A DNA stretch of 51,292 bases, from assembly GCA_036897445.1 (NCBI GenBank), contig JAYMTL010000135.1, positions 1 through 51,292 of the forward strand, in the 5' to 3' direction. Made by a program: the position numbers and the translations under genes. The stretch comes from Pelargonium tetragonum (lineage: Eukaryota; Streptophyta; Magnoliopsida; Geraniales; Geraniaceae). The notes under the pieces were generated by a model. That model was not told the origin of the DNA. It ran no database searches and saw only the letters and a list, made by a program, of their open reading frames with translations. How positions within the stretch are numbered: the first letter of the stretch is position 1; the number at the start of each line of letters is the position of its first letter. Below are positions 12,301 through 26,072 of this stretch, in pieces.

Positions 12301-12652
12301 AGTTTCAGGAGTTCAAATTTGGAAGTCTTAGAGTTTTAGTGTATACAATATGATATAAGTTCCCTTTTGAATTCTAAATCCCGAAGTTAGGTTAAAAGGG
12401 ACTAGAGGTTTTCTCCTTAAAACAATTGTAACGGGTAAACGCTCAGCTCAAAAGGGGTTACTTTTCTTGTTTAGTGCTTTTCTGTATCTGTAACTAAAGT
12501 AAAATACAAAAACCTACAGAGTTATAAAAAAGGAGCTTTGTTTTTTATCTTCCCTCTACCTAAGGGTATAAGCTAGGTTTGCTCTTGCCTTGTCAGGTAT
12601 TCCCCTTTCTATTTACTTTTAGCTAGACTAGGCAGGCATTTTCTATCTAATT

Positions 12653-12666
12653 TTATTATATAATAA
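12653..12666. repeat. Perfect AT palindrome TTATTATATAATAA
   Basis: A 14-base perfect palindrome of A and T only, just upstream of a GAGGTCCCCT micro-palindrome-like motif at 12671-12680. No sign of a role. Confidence 0.6.
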
Positions 12667-13701
12667 TAAAGAGGTCCCCTACGAGCACTCTAAACAAAGT
12701 ATTAAAAGGCATTCTAGTTAATAACTTAGGGATTATTCTATTTTCTATGAATTCATTTTAGTCTTTTAGAAACTCTTTATTTACTTAAAAAGAGTAGAAT
12801 TTGGTATACTCTATAGCCACATCTAGCTTCCTATTAACTTATCCTCTTTCTTTTCTAGGCTTTGTCCCCACCAAGAAGAGCTATCCTTTAAAAACTTTAC
12901 TTGGGTTTATATTACCTATTTCCTACGAGTATACAAGAAACTCTTTTTCCGTGTATTTAACTTTATTTTATAATTCTTTTCTAGACTTGTTTGATCTTAC
13001 GTAAGGATACAAGCTCAGGAATACTTAGCTCTAACAAACTTTAGCTTAAGTTCAATTTGACGTAATATTCGTGCAAATTTAGTAATGTATATGTGTGTGG
13101 GTAAAAACTATCTAAAAAACTAGGAAAGTCGTTAATCTCTCTACTAACTTGACATTTAGCAAAGCAATTACTTAAAGCTTCTAAAATATCTACAAAAAAA
13201 TTCTAATCTTTCCTCTTTCTTAAAGTAAGTCCTTCTTTTTAGTTGTTAGTCATATACTTTATAAAAGCTCCCTTACATTTTCGAGTGTAGGAGCCCGGTT
13301 TGCCCGTCATTTAACGTGTAGTCTTTTTGGTATGGATGCTACAACACCTTAGGCTATAGTATTCTATTACTAAAAACTCTAGGGGCTTAGCCTTTCTTTC
13401 AAGGGTTCCTTACAGAGTGTCTTGTATTTCAATTTTAAATATAGCTAGTAAACTCTTAAACTGACCCCACTTACCTTTTTGGGCCTCCATTCATTTCATT
13501 CAGAAAAGAAGTTTAGCTTACTTAATTAAAGTAAAAAGTCCTTTAACTTCGTTACCTTTCTAAAGCTTCAAATTCCTAGTTAGCAATAACTTCCTATTAT
13601 ATTAAGGTAATGTCCTTTTGATCCCTTTACTTGGTTGATATAAAGGCCGTATATCCCCTAAAAACTTGGAGTACCTGAGGTACCTAATAGTCTAGTCTAA
13701 T

Positions 13702-13713
13702 AAGGGAGCCCTT
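13702..13713. repeat. Micro-palindrome AAGGGAGCCCTT
   Basis: Arms AAGGG and CCCTT with centre AG. A second member-like GGGCCC lies at about 13738-13743, some 30 bases downstream. Confidence 0.6.
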
Positions 13714-14438
13714 TTTCTAAATCATAAAGAGTCAAGAGGGCCCATATAAGAAAAATGAATGTAGTTTTCAATTGCAGGAGTACTCTTAATTTTATTCCTT
13801 GAAAAGGGTTAGTCTGATTTTTTTAGTCCCCTAGCAGTTAAAAGGCTTTGGGTCAATATACAGGATAGTGTATAAAATCTTAATACCAAAAAAACTCCAA
13901 CTAAAGTAGAATAGCTAAGAATTCTGAGAATGACTGTGTAATATAGTATAGATGTAACTTAGACTTCGAAGACTACCATAGTAGACACTTAGCTTTAGTT
14001 CTGCCCTTTAAGAACAAAAAAAAGGACTCTCGAAGTTGGGAGGGCTCCTCTTTTATTCAGTTTATAGACCCCTTAACTTTTAAATCTTAGCGGTATTACA
14101 GAAGACTTGAAAGTGGAAATATTAGTTATTACATTCTTTTCCCAGTACAAGTAGGAAATCTTAGTCTATTTCGAGGGAGAGCGGACCCCTATATTACTAT
14201 TAAAAGGCAAATCGAAGTTCAAGTGTGTTAAAATAGAGTTAGGTTCGAAACGTCCATGAGACATGTTAGAACTCCTGTGTTATTAAAGTTTTAAGTTATA
14301 ACAAGGATTTTACGGGTTTAGGTATTTTTTCAACAAAACAAAGAGAATTGAGTAGCAAAGTGGGAGTTTAGTTTCTTAATTTCCTAGTCCAGTTTTAAAG
14401 CAGGGATAGGAGGGGCTATGTCTTACTTAACAAAGGGC

Positions 14439-14451
14439 AAGGGAGTCCCTT
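14439..14451. repeat. Micro-palindrome AAGGGAGTCCCTT
   Basis: Six-base arms AAGGGA and TCCCTT around a single central G. It is among the best formed members of the class. Confidence 0.65.
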
Positions 14452-17400
14452 TCTTTATTATAGTATAGGGCAGGATACTAAGTAAAAAGAAGTTCCTATT
14501 CTCGGGTTTAGAAAGGATAATATAATGAAGTAAGCGGGGAAGCACTTAAAGGTGTCTTTTTCAAGGTTTTTACTATATCTAAAGGCACCTTTATTCCGGA
14601 ATTTCTTATTGGATAATAAAAGACTCTTAATTAGGGTACTGCCTTTAAGCTATAAATTAGAAAAACGCGAGTCTCGTCTCTCCCCCTTGGGCGCTCTTTC
14701 CACACTTAAAAATGGTGAGAGCTCCTTGGATACCTAATGAAGCCATATTTGACTAAAGAGACTTTATCACTTTTTCCATCCTTATTAAACGGACGCTCTG
14801 GAAACTAACAAAGGAAGGGGCGTATCCAACACCAGTAAGTGCAATAAAGAATAGAGTCCTTGGCTAGAGTTCTACACACTCGGTGACTCACCCGAAAGAT
14901 TTTACTTCATAATTCACTTTTGTCCTTTCCATCTAAATAAACCACAAACTGCCCGGCTTCTAACTTTAGAATCCTTATGCTACTTACTACCCTCGCTACA
15001 GAATAATTTTATTAACCACTTTCTCTTTTTTAACTTTTTTTGGTATACAAACCCTCTAACAACGCTGATCTACTAATTTGCAAATCCCTATAGGACATCG
15101 CATGAGAGACCCTTTTTGTTAAACTATAAAAATAAGAACAGGAGCTATCCCTTTAGCCGGGTCAGGTAAATATCTATAGGACTGGTTCTCCTAAGGTAGG
15201 ATTTGACATATAGGGCTATCTAATAGATAGCACCTCTATAATAAACCGCTAGATTAATAGCTGATACTGAATCGAACAAACATATATCGCGAGCACTCTA
15301 GAAAAAGGGGAAAGATTAATCTTTAAAGAAGTCTAACAGCTGAGTTCTTTTTTGGCAGTTTATATATTACTAACCGTTCTGAACTTAGGGGCGCGCTTTC
15401 CAGTAACTTTATAAAAACAGCAAGGGTTCTTGTTACATATAATTACTTTCTTTTTTTAGAGACAGGTTAAAACACTTTTATAAGCCAAGGAGCGCTTAAC
15501 AGTCTAGGAATAGATCATTGAAAGTCATTATAAGGAAAGTCTCGTAGTATAAAGCTAAGGAAGTTTATAGTTTTTCCTTTTATATAATTATATTTTATAC
15601 TTTCAGCCCCATTTAGACAACGTTTTCTTTTCCTCAAATCCTCAAAGGTTCCGGGTAAAAAGCTCGGGCATTAAACCTAGCAGTCGAAGGTCCCCCCCTG
15701 CTACCTTGCTGTAATACTTATTCATTGTAAAACTAAATATACTTGTGAACAGAACCCTTTACTTTTTTTATTCACCCTTTGCTACTAATCCTTGAAATTA
15801 TTTAGTGTTTTAGAGACTAATCGCGTATTGAAAAAGAAAGAAGTTTATCTTATGGAATTGGGGCGTTATATAATAAAGGATTCCTAAGTTTTTCTATATT
15901 ACTACCAGGATACAAGAGCAACAATCGATGCATACTTTTCAGAAAGAAAACCTATTTCAATTTTTACTGGGTTTTTTGGAGCTTAATTCGAAAGAGGGTC
16001 TTATATACGGAGGAAATCCTTAGTTTTACCGTTTCGGGTACTTTTTTTAGGTCTTGGTCATCATAATCTAGATCGCTTTTATCCAGCTCTATTTTCTGTA
16101 TCCTTGAAAATAAAGTGCCTTTATTCGAATATTACGTATCTGATTATTCAGTTTACCAAAATAAAGATCTCTAGAGCTCACCATCTTATAAGATTATAAT
16201 AAATATCCGGCAGAATACACAAGATACGACCCTTTCATTATGGATTCTAAATCTACTCGGCGGAGTGAGCCTTTAACTTCATACAAAGCGCTAGGATTTT
16301 TCATTATTCGTAGGTAACAAAAAACACCCAGGGCGCAACTCTCTAATAAAATAAAAAGAAAATTTTGCTATTCTTCGGGTAAGCGCTTAATTTCCAATTC
16401 CTAGACTGCCCTATACCGTACCGGAGCCCTTCCTTTATACACTTATTGTATGGTCGAATTTGTTTTTTAAGGTAATTCTTAGCGTAACTTTAGTCTTAAA
16501 TAAAAGGATCTCAACTGGACCAATCTAGTCCACTAAATACGAAAAGCATTAACAAAAAAAAGGAAGCATCCTTTTAGTAAACTTTTTAAAGGGACTCTTT
16601 GATCTGTGTGCTTTAAAGACTGACTAGAATCCTTTTACTTTAGGATTGGTCTGAATGCTTTGATTGTACAGTACAGTATTAGAAACAGTTTCATAGAGAT
16701 TGTTATTCTTTGTGTTTTTACAAAAATAGTATACCATTAAAATCCTATTTTATGGGTTTTTTCTAACGGATTAGGTATCTTTTTAGGCTCAATAAGGGAT
16801 AACTTCTTTATTAGATATGAAGTAAGATAATAGAAATTAAGCTGTGCAAATAGTCAATAAAATTTGATTTTTAATATATTTCTATTTTTTCTTTTCTAAG
16901 GTAAGGGCTTTTGGTCAACTACATCCGTAAAGCATTCGCTTTCTCAAAGGGTATTTCAAGTCAATTAATATGTATAGGATGGCAGACAAGAAAAGCTCTG
17001 TAGGGACTCCTCTACGAAAAAGTATAAAAAACGGGTTCTACCATAGAAAATTGGGGGCTGAACTGTGCCAATAAAATCCACTTCTTAAAAGTCAAAATTG
17101 TAATTTGTGTGCTTCGTCTTAATAAAGATTACGGAATGTAACAGAATTTTATAGAACCCAGACTCTTTCTATACTTTTAGCAATAATTTACTAAACCTTT
17201 CCTTTTTTTTATAACCTCCAATTAGGCACTTCGAAACCTTCTCGTCAGAGATAAGAATAATTTTATTCTCCATCAGTTAATACCAAATTTTCCTAAACTA
17301 AAGCGAACCTTTCAGCCCTCCGTTTCACCGCAAGGGGTACTTTGGATTTTAGAAATGTTTCTTAATATTAGTCTAAAAATTCCAGGCGGATCCTTTCAAA

Positions 17401-18186
17401 GGCTTGGGGTGTATATAGGTATTGTATAGCACAACTAAAATTTCTTTTCCGACAATCTTCCTGCCGAGTAAGGAACTCTCGAAATTTGTGTAATCTAACG
17501 AGGTTTTTTTGCCTAAGTCTCATAAAAAACTTGTTAAGTATGACTTACTTAACACGGAGTGCACCAGGCTTTACTACTAAACTGCTTTTCAAAGGCAAAC
17601 TCCTACTTGGGGAGGCTCCTGAGGAAGTTCTCCGTTCTTTACTTAACTAAATTCTACGGATTCGACGGGGCCTAAAAGCATATAAAATAAGTTTTCAAGG
17701 TAAAGGCAACCCTATTGGCAAAGAGCCTGCTTGAAAGCGCATCCGCCTTAAAGACAAGACAAGGAGTTCTGTACGAAACGTTAAAAAACTTTGTTTGAAA
17801 AGGTCCACTATCCCCACTTAAATTTTTCTTGGCTAGTGGTTTTTTTACTAATTTTAGTGAAACGCAATATTAGAAGAGTTACCAACGCCGATTCCCTATT
17901 TGACTATACTCATCTTTGAAAGTTTTTGCCTTGAGGGATTTCCCTAATATTTGAAGAGCAGCTAACCGAGCTAAAATTTTGCCGCGTAAATTGACTTTTT
18001 AAGGAGGATATCCTTTTACGTTGTTAATTGTATCGCCTAAAAACCTTTTTAATAATAGTGGAAGCACAAGGTTTCTTAGTATTTATTTAGTAAATCTAGG
18101 TCACAATCTCTAAACATTATATAATAGCTTAGCGCTCGAGAAAATTTTCAAAGATATAGACCAACAAACTTCAGCACAACTCTAGA

Positions 18187-18260
18187 CTCAATTTCAAATG
18201 CTACAGCAAAAGTACTTGGTTTCGGAAGAAAAGCTTACTATACCTGGGTTATAAAATTAC
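18187..18260 (+). repeat. R3 repeat, copy 1
   Basis: CTCAATTTCAAATGCTACA at 18187-18205 is identical to 48376-48394, about 30 kb away. TATAAAATT follows in both (18250-18258 and 48412-48420), then related GAATTATCAGATC / AGTTATCTAATC words. The spacing differs by 27 bases. No coding content. Confidence 0.5.
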
Positions 18261-18589
18261 GAATTATCAGATCCCTCCACTCGGGAAAACTGAAATTATT
18301 ATACCCGCACAATAACTAGAGCCCCTTGAAATTAAATAAGCAAAAATCTTTCCTGGACCGAACTCTTGTACGTAAATTTCCAAGTAAATTTATTACCCCT
18401 AGGTTTAAGGATAACCATTACTAGTATAGGATAAAAAGCCCTTTTTGAATCTGATTAAAAAGCAAGTTTTTTTATATCCGGTATGCCCACAATTCTGTAT
18501 ATGGGCTGTGGCTGTTAAGTTTTTAGTATGCTGAAGGGAATCCCAAGATTTTTTCTTTTTAAAGTCGTCTTCTAATGGATATACAGTAT

Positions 18590-18622
18590 TTCATTTTCAT
18601 TTCAAGATGCAATAATTTTAGC
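18590..18622 (+). repeat. R4 repeat, copy 1
   Basis: TTTTCATTTCAAGATGCAATAATTTTAG (in two pieces: TTTTCATTTCAA and ATTTTAG) resembles the R4 copies at 29573 and 44101. A similar TTTTCATTTCA occurs near 11984. Short and weak. Confidence 0.3.
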
Positions 18623-20038
18623 TTAAAAACACCCAAGTTCTTCCCAGTTTCTTTTAAGACTAATGCTTTATAAAAGTTCCCTATATATAAATGTAAATGT
18701 ACAGTGCAGGGAGCTCCTTTTAACTAATACTGGTTTTGAATCGTTAAACTAATTCTTTAGCCTACTACGGGTTACCCAAGAGTAGAACTAACCCCGAAAA
18801 AGGAAAGGGTTTAACTGCACAATTGAAACTATCTGCTGTTCTGTCCTTTATCAAGGGTTAAATAAGAAGAATCTGGAAATACGCGGATACTCAATTTTTA
18901 ATACTACAAACAGGGTCTAATTTGGAAGGAACCTCTTCATACAAAAAAACAATCTGGAAAATATAGATGTAGGGTTTAGAAAGATCCTTTAATTAATCAC
19001 AGGAGTTTAATTGACTGAATAAAGAGATTTATAGGGTACAAAATGAGATAATTTTAAGCCTTCCTTTTCTGCGCTGAAACTACGTGTTAGGTTATATTCT
19101 AATTTTTAGCTTTTCTCTTAGCATCTGCGTTAGTTTTTATTTCAAGGGGGTTCTTGACCCAGGCTTAATTTAATGAAATAAAATTGAGAGTATAATTAGC
19201 GAGCGCTTATATACGAAGTTGCTAATCTTCCATTGAGGTAATGGTGTTTACAAGTTTATTATATAAAAGGTAGTAAAATAAAAGAAGAGTTTTTTATCCC
19301 AAATTTCTTAGTATTCGAATATTAGGATTCCTTATCGTAATTATCTAACATACATTTACTGGATAATTTTACCAGTAACAACAGTAGTGATATTAATCGG
19401 GGAGTCTCCTGTGAAAAGGAGGATACTTTTCAATTTAATTACAAGAATTTCAATGTATAGACCCTTGTCAAGTAATAAATACTGGGTTATTCTCAAGAAG
19501 TAATCTAAGGCGTGCTTATTGAGACAGCCCCTAAAATACGTGTGTACTTCATATAGCCGGAGCCGAGCGTCAAAAATCTTGAAGTATAAAAGCGTATAAC
19601 GTGATTCAGGGGTTCCTTATGTAGATGCTGGGAAACAAAATAAAGGTATAGGGTAGAAAAGGTATACCCGGCCTTTCAATTAAAGAGTTTCTTTATTCTC
19701 TTTGTAATATAAAAGTAAGACCCTCCTGTCTCAAGGGGCCTCACAGCAATTTTAAGAAAACGAGGACAAATTATCTGTTTTCTGAATCAATTTCTGTGCA
19801 GGATATACTAGTACTTATTAGAACGTACTGAGGAGTCATTAAGTGTTCAATTCTCTTGTTTTTTATTAACAAACGTTATACCCTATAAAATTCCAGTTAA
19901 AAGATCTGGCTTAGTCAAGAAGGAAGTCTTTATCACTTAAATAGCAAAGAGCGAGTTAATTTCATAATGCTTTCCTGCGGAATTTCCCTTTATGTATCAG
20001 GGAATTTAGTTAAGTTATTGTAAGAAAACAAAGCCCCT

Positions 20039-20051
20039 AAGGGTACCCCTT
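20039..20051. repeat. Micro-palindrome AAGGGTACCCCTT
   Basis: GGGTACCC core with AA and CTT flanks; one extra C breaks perfect symmetry. Confidence 0.55.
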
Positions 20052-23000
20052 TATTTGCTGCTGCTAAACAGGGATAAAAAAAAGAAGATAGAAAATTCCA
20101 ATTAGGATCGAGGAAAGGATTTCGGGTACTTTTTTATACAGGCACGTTGATATATTAGGATTCGTTACAGTTTCAAATTCACTTAAGATTCCTACGGCTG
20201 TCTCAATTTCTAGGGAAAGATTCCGGTCAGGAAACTTTTACTCTGATATTTTTATAGTTCCACGCAGCTTGAAAACTAATGACTCAGGATCATGCGACAT
20301 TTTGCTTTAAAATTAGGTATACTTGGTGCCTTCCGCTAGTAAAAAGAAAAAAGGTGTCCTTCTTTTTTTGTTACTCAGGCTTGTTTTTTATCTTTTATTT
20401 CAGTCTTGACTTATAAGTAATAGGCAGTATTCCCTAGATTATGACTTCTACGCTTGTGTACTACTGACCCGCATTCTTTGTTTTATCATATACTGGATTA
20501 TCTACTTGCGCTACCTAAAAGAGCTAACTCGTATAAGGATCATAACTACCCTGCACCTGCGTATTATGCCTTGAGCAAAGCCTATGAATACTACATTCCA
20601 ACATTGAGATGAGGACTAACTGATAAAAAAGAAGAAAAAATTTTGACTTCTATATGAAATGTAATCTGGGATTCCCCGCTTAAGAGAATTGGATATCCTT
20701 GGAAGCTTCCGTGCTTTCTGCGAAACTTTAAGTTTTTGAGTTCGATTCCTCTATACCCCTTAACTTGCGAATATAATTCAAGACTGCACATAGTGTAGTG
20801 AAGAACAAAGGTCACAGGAAAGTTTTAGTTAATTGTATGAATGCTCTCTTTTTCTAAGGGGTCTACTGAAATATATCGACTCTTTACAAGTTCTCCCTTG
20901 TTTTTGCTAACACAAGTTTAAGTGATTTTGAATTAAAATATGGCGGGTGTCTCATTAGTTTGTGCTTTGTTAGAGATAGGTTGAAATTTAACTGCGCTGG
21001 GTACTAAATAAAAGGCACTTCTATACCCTATTACTAGGGGATCCACCAGGCGCTGGGAGTAACATACCCGACCTAATACCGAGCGGATACTCGATTCTTC
21101 ATTTCGAAATCTAAGAGCCCCTTTTAGAATAGGGTTTCTTTATAACGCAGCTCCTATATTATTAAAAATCAAACTTTTCCGTTAAAAGTATGCTCGAGAT
21201 TGTGAAGGGCTGTAAAAACACGCCACTCTTTTGGCTTCCTGGAAAAGCTCTGGTAAAGCATAGAATTTTCTACTTGTAGAAAGTTTGTTAAACTATATAC
21301 TTTTAAGAGGGCCCCTATATATATAACTTCAGTATCCGCGATAAATGTACTGAGTTCTTTAGGCGAAAATCGAGACCTATAAATAAGGGGGTACCGTAAA
21401 ACTTTCAGTGTACAGAAAAAGACACATTCGGCTTAGACTAGAATCCGACTCCCCGGAGTCTCGTGTAATTGAACCTTACTTATAATTATATACTGATTAA
21501 AACTCGACAGTTTGTACAACAACGCGAACTTCCCCTTATTACTAGCATTTTGGTTCCCCAGAAATGCTAAGCATAAAGATTCTTAAGGCATCAATTAGAA
21601 TTTCTATCATAAAAGGTTAACCAGTAACTAAAGTATAGAGAATACATTCTTTTGTTCATACCCAACGGGCGGGTACTTAGTCTTAGATCCCACCAAAAAT
21701 GAAGGCCGCCTAAAAGGAGTTAGTATAATCTTAAATCCATAAAACTTAAAGTTTTCCTCTAGTGATTTTGGGAAAGCTAGAATAAAAGGAATTTTGGCTG
21801 GGTCCAAACCCTTAATAATTAGAAGTCTTCTTATTAAGTTAAGAAAAGCAGGAGCGAACTTCTTGCTAATATTAGTAATTTGAGGTACCTGATATATGAG
21901 CCCAATGCGCTCAGACCCCTTATAATTAGAAAATCAAAATACATTTTGAGCTTGAAACTTCGAAAGTTCTAAGTATATTTGTTTCCAAGGATCCCTAGAG
22001 GTATTAAAGAGACATAGTGTTATGTTTTCAAATAAGGGGTTGGCTTTTTTACTTTAGGAATAGAGATTCGTAGTCTGTCTATAGAAGTTGGCTTTTGAGG
22101 AAAAGGGAATTTTTATAGGAGGTTGCGGGTTACCCCTATTCTGACCAAAAAATAAGAATTTTCATAAAGACTTTTTAGGATATCTGGCCCCTACCCTTAT
22201 TTGCATTTAGGAATGTTTTCGTCCGGGTTTTACTTCAGTTATCTAGAAATTTTGACCGATTAAGAGATTTTTCCTGGGCTAGTTTTATATAAGCTCCTGT
22301 TGAAAGCCTCAAAAAGATTTGCATGCTTGTAAAACCCAGGATTTGGAACCCCCTAATTTTGATTAAATCTTTAAGAGAAAGTTTCTTTTATGCTGTTTAG
22401 GTTTAGGTATAAAATTTAGCACCTCAGGAAGTAAAACAAGTTATAATATAAGGCTCCTAAGAAAAGTATACCCTGTTACGGTAGAATTTTTTTTGTTAAA
22501 AAGTCCTCTAACTCAAAATATTGTATTTTAATTGAGAGAAATTCCCGATAAACTGATTAACTATTATATATAGTAATACTTGGGAAGTCTTGCGAAGGGG
22601 GCTCCTTGAGCTTAAAAAATATACGAGGAACTTCCCTGTATGTTAAGGGTTTTTATAAGTCTCATAGGATAAGAAATTCTGGGATCTTATAAGGAAGTTA
22701 ATAATTACATCTTGCGCCGATACATAACCAACAAGGAGAGGCTTTACTGCTAGAATCCTGTTTTGTTGTAAAGTAACTTTACGGCTTACCAGGTACCCTA
22801 CGAATCCTACTTTTTCGCTGCTTATTACCTAGTTTAAGAGACCTGCACTCAAGACCTTGCCTGCTTCGTGATATAACACTAAAAAAACCTGCGCTTAAAG
22901 TATAAAAAAAGAACTTTACCAAGGGCACACCCTCCAAGAAACGTTTAAGAGGGTCCCCCTGTTATATTCAAACGAAAACTCGTTTCTATATAATTAAGGG

Positions 23001-23860
23001 AATCCTGTTAGGATAAGTAAGGCGCACTTAACCCACAAGTAAAGTCTTCCAGAAAACTAAAATCTAAAGCTCGTAACCTTAAGTTAGCCCCTCAACTTTT
23101 GAACCTCTGTCATGACATATGTTGTAATATCGCTTCATTATTAGTACGAAATTCCAAGGGTATCCTAGCAAACGCCCGTATTTCCTCTTTTAACCCTTCT
23201 AGAAAAGATATCTAGAATATCTTTTAAGGGAACCCAACAGGAGGTTTCCGCAACAGTAAATACTCTAAAAAAAATCCAGTAAGAAACCGGGGGCTTAGCG
23301 AAGTTCTGGGTTAAGTACAAGCACTCAGAAGTAGCATATTTATATAGGGAAAACTTCGGTAATTTATCAAAACGTAGAAAAATTGATTCTATTGAGGATA
23401 ACTAGGGTTTAGGTACTGACTTTAGTGCTTACCTTCAAGAAATCTGGGGTTCTCGGCTAGTGAAATTCTACTAAGAAAAAGAAACTCCCGGCTGTTTATA
23501 TACGTATAGAATTTCTAGACTTGTTTTTTTTGTGCCTGCAATATTGTTATTTTAATCCAACAGTAATCTTGTGTTTAAGAAACCTAGAGCATTCCGCGGT
23601 CTTGTAATTTTTAGATTTATTAAGTAATTACTTATTCTCAACGTTAAAAGGTGAATCTATTTACTTGAAATAACTAGAGTTTATTAAAAGGAGTAAACAT
23701 AGAACATAAATTCTCGAGTACTTATTCTTCGCCAATTTTCGCAAGCAGTACTAAGAACTGAAACAAAGATCCGGGTTTTCATGAAATAGAGAGAGTAACT
23801 TAAGTTGCTCTAGCAGAAAGATATTAAAGTCTTTTCATTTTTTATAGCTTCTTACCCTCG

Positions 23861-23868
23861 CCCCGGGG
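23861..23868. repeat. GC palindrome CCCCGGGG
   Basis: The longest all-G/C palindrome seen, inside CCTCGCCCCGGGGTAGG. It may be an extreme variant of the micro-palindrome class. Confidence 0.6.
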
Positions 23869-26016
23869 TAGGAAATATTACATTACAATGCTTTTTTGGT
23901 TTTTCGTAAAAATTCATTTTCAGTTACTCAAACTATCACAGGTAGCCTTAGATACTCACCGGAGAACCAAAAGCTAGGGATTCCTTTCTATTTGTTTTAA
24001 TAACCGACTTCTATAGTACAGAGGACAGGCTAAGTATAAGTAAGAGGCTCCTTTATTTATATAATTGTCAAGTGCTTTTTCCAGTACCCCTAATAAAGAA
24101 GAAATTTCCTTTAGCTGCAATCATACAAGTTTCCTTCTTTAGTTTAAGCAACTAAGAGACTTATTCCCGAATAAGAGATAAATTACTTTTTATATAAAAA
24201 CAACTTTAAATTCTCCTACATTATAGAAACCTAGAAATTAACTAAGCCTCACCTTATTCGCGGATTAGTATCCCTTTACACTATTAGTATAAATAGCTAA
24301 AAACAAGAAAATACTAGCATCACACTAATTAAACCTTAATTGGATACCTTCTCTACAAAGTAAAAGGATCCGCCGGGGGGATTTAGAGTAGTTCAAATAC
24401 GGAGAGACTCCTTAATCTTTAATCGCCTCTCAATATATAAATGCCGGAAAGAAGCTTGTCGAGGGAGTCTTCTAGGATTATGTCTAGATAAAGTATAGTT
24501 TTACCCAATGTTGAGGGCTCTAAAAATTTCTAAAAAGTTGTAAAAGAAAAGAAAGCAAGTTTCTTTCCTTCAGTTGCATCTTTGCTAAAGCCCTTTATCA
24601 AATAGAAAAAACTTAAGGCTTATCTCTCCAGTCTGTTTATTTATAGGATACCTTTCAAGTAAGAGACTCCCCTACTGGAAATTCTGCATAAATGAGGATT
24701 GACTTTAGTTTTCACTGTACCTTAGAATGAAGCTAATCCTTAATTTCTAAATCAAAATATTCAGTACTTTTTTTATAGTTGACCTCTTACGGATAACTAA
24801 ACTCTAGATTTTTCTTGTTTATATTTGTATGCAAGGGATTTGGTAATTTAGAAGTCTCATTCACATCTAAGGAAATTCATAGGGTTTCCTTTTTAAGAAA
24901 CCTTTTAGTCAATATTGTCGTTTTACCAGATTTACCTATATAGGGATCCTAAGAATTGGTTTTTGTCTTAGAGTAGGGGTTACTCTACGTTTGCTCTTAT
25001 AAATGTGAGGCGTTTCCTTGTTTTAATAAGAAGTTTGTGTAGCTAATTAGTTCTTTGTATTAAACAGGAGGTATCTAAAACCTTTTGGTTTATTAGTATA
25101 TTAGTAGTTGTTAGCAAAAAAAAAAGAAAGAGTAGGTTATCCTTGGCTTTAGTAAGTGCTTCCTAGTACAGCTTAACTTGCTAAATCTAGACCTCTTTGT
25201 CCCTTGTAGCAGAGTCTTGCTTTTTTTATAATAGTTGTTCTTTTCGGGATATCCAGAGGAATAAAAAAATAGAAAGATATAAAAACCCTTTTGCTGATAG
25301 AAAGCTTAGAGGAGATCCCCGAGAACCCACTAACTCCATCCAACTTTAGTTGATTAAGGCTTATAAATAAAAACCTTAGCGCTTCCAAAGGAGTTATCTG
25401 CGCGTAATGCTCCTTTCTTAGCCCTTACTAATCAGAACCAGAGTGAAAGTATAGCGAAACCTGGTCTTTTCTTATCTAAAAAATTGACAAGGTTCGGCTG
25501 GTGTGAATAGTACTAAATCTTCTTGTTTTATTAATAGCTTTCTAAATGACTTAAGAGTCTTATGAGCTATCTTTGTCACTCACTTTCTTTTACCGGTAAA
25601 TAAAGGAACGAACTGCAACAAATAAGAAGGGGAATCCCTCGATTTAGGGCATTCCTAGAGCTTCTTTAAAAACAGGATAAGACTTCTTAAGAAATTGGGA
25701 TAGCGGATTCCTTTAGTCTTTATCTATACAGGAGCCCTTACCAGAAAACGAATGCCTTTACCTTTCCCCGAAATAAAGAGTCTACCGCAATTCTCTTGTA
25801 TACAACTCCTCCCTAAATTAAGTAAAATGACCTTGTACTCAAGCTAGAGGCACCCCCCCTTATAGTATAGCCTACTTTATATTTATAGAGCAGAGCTACT
25901 AAACTCAACCAAGTTTCTTTTGATTACCCCTAATAGAAGCTTTAGATATCGCAGCCTGCTGAGAAACAGAAACTCGAGAAAAGCAAGGAGCCCTACACAA
26001 CTTCTTTACTCTAGTG

Positions 26017-26072
26017 ATATTTCAATTCAGAATCCTGACTTAGTTACAGAGGCAGTAAGATCTTTCCTAAGG
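26017..26072 (+). repeat. R2 repeat, copy 1
   Basis: ATATTTCAATTCAGAAT (26017-26033) is identical to 35528-35544, and AGTAAGATCTTTC (26054-26066) is identical to 35570-35582. Between them TTAGTTACAGAG aligns with TTAGTTATAGAG. The spacing between the two anchors differs by five bases. Upstream and downstream similarity fades quickly. No coding content is seen. Confidence 0.6.

Larger units (their letters stand above)
6836..26016. other. Gene-free biased AT-rich DNA, segment B
   Basis: About 19 kb with no gene, RNA or intron that I can support. The base-word bias is as in segment A: at 21001-21300, TAG plus CTA number about 14 against 4 for ATG plus CAT. It carries R1 copies near 7.0 and 12.1 kb, the R3 and R4 copies near 18.2 and 18.6 kb, many GG..CC micro-palindromes, a C9 run (11154-11162), and a GC-rich palindrome CCCCGGGG at 23861-23868. 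Short open frames (for example 12801-13004, 14552-14737, 20591-20815) have no recognisable content. Confidence 0.65.

Noticed and set aside
20700-20770. T-arm-like GAGTTCGATTCC
   Set aside because: No cloverleaf can be built upstream. The nine-base GTTCRANTC pattern is expected several times by chance in 51 kb on two strands.
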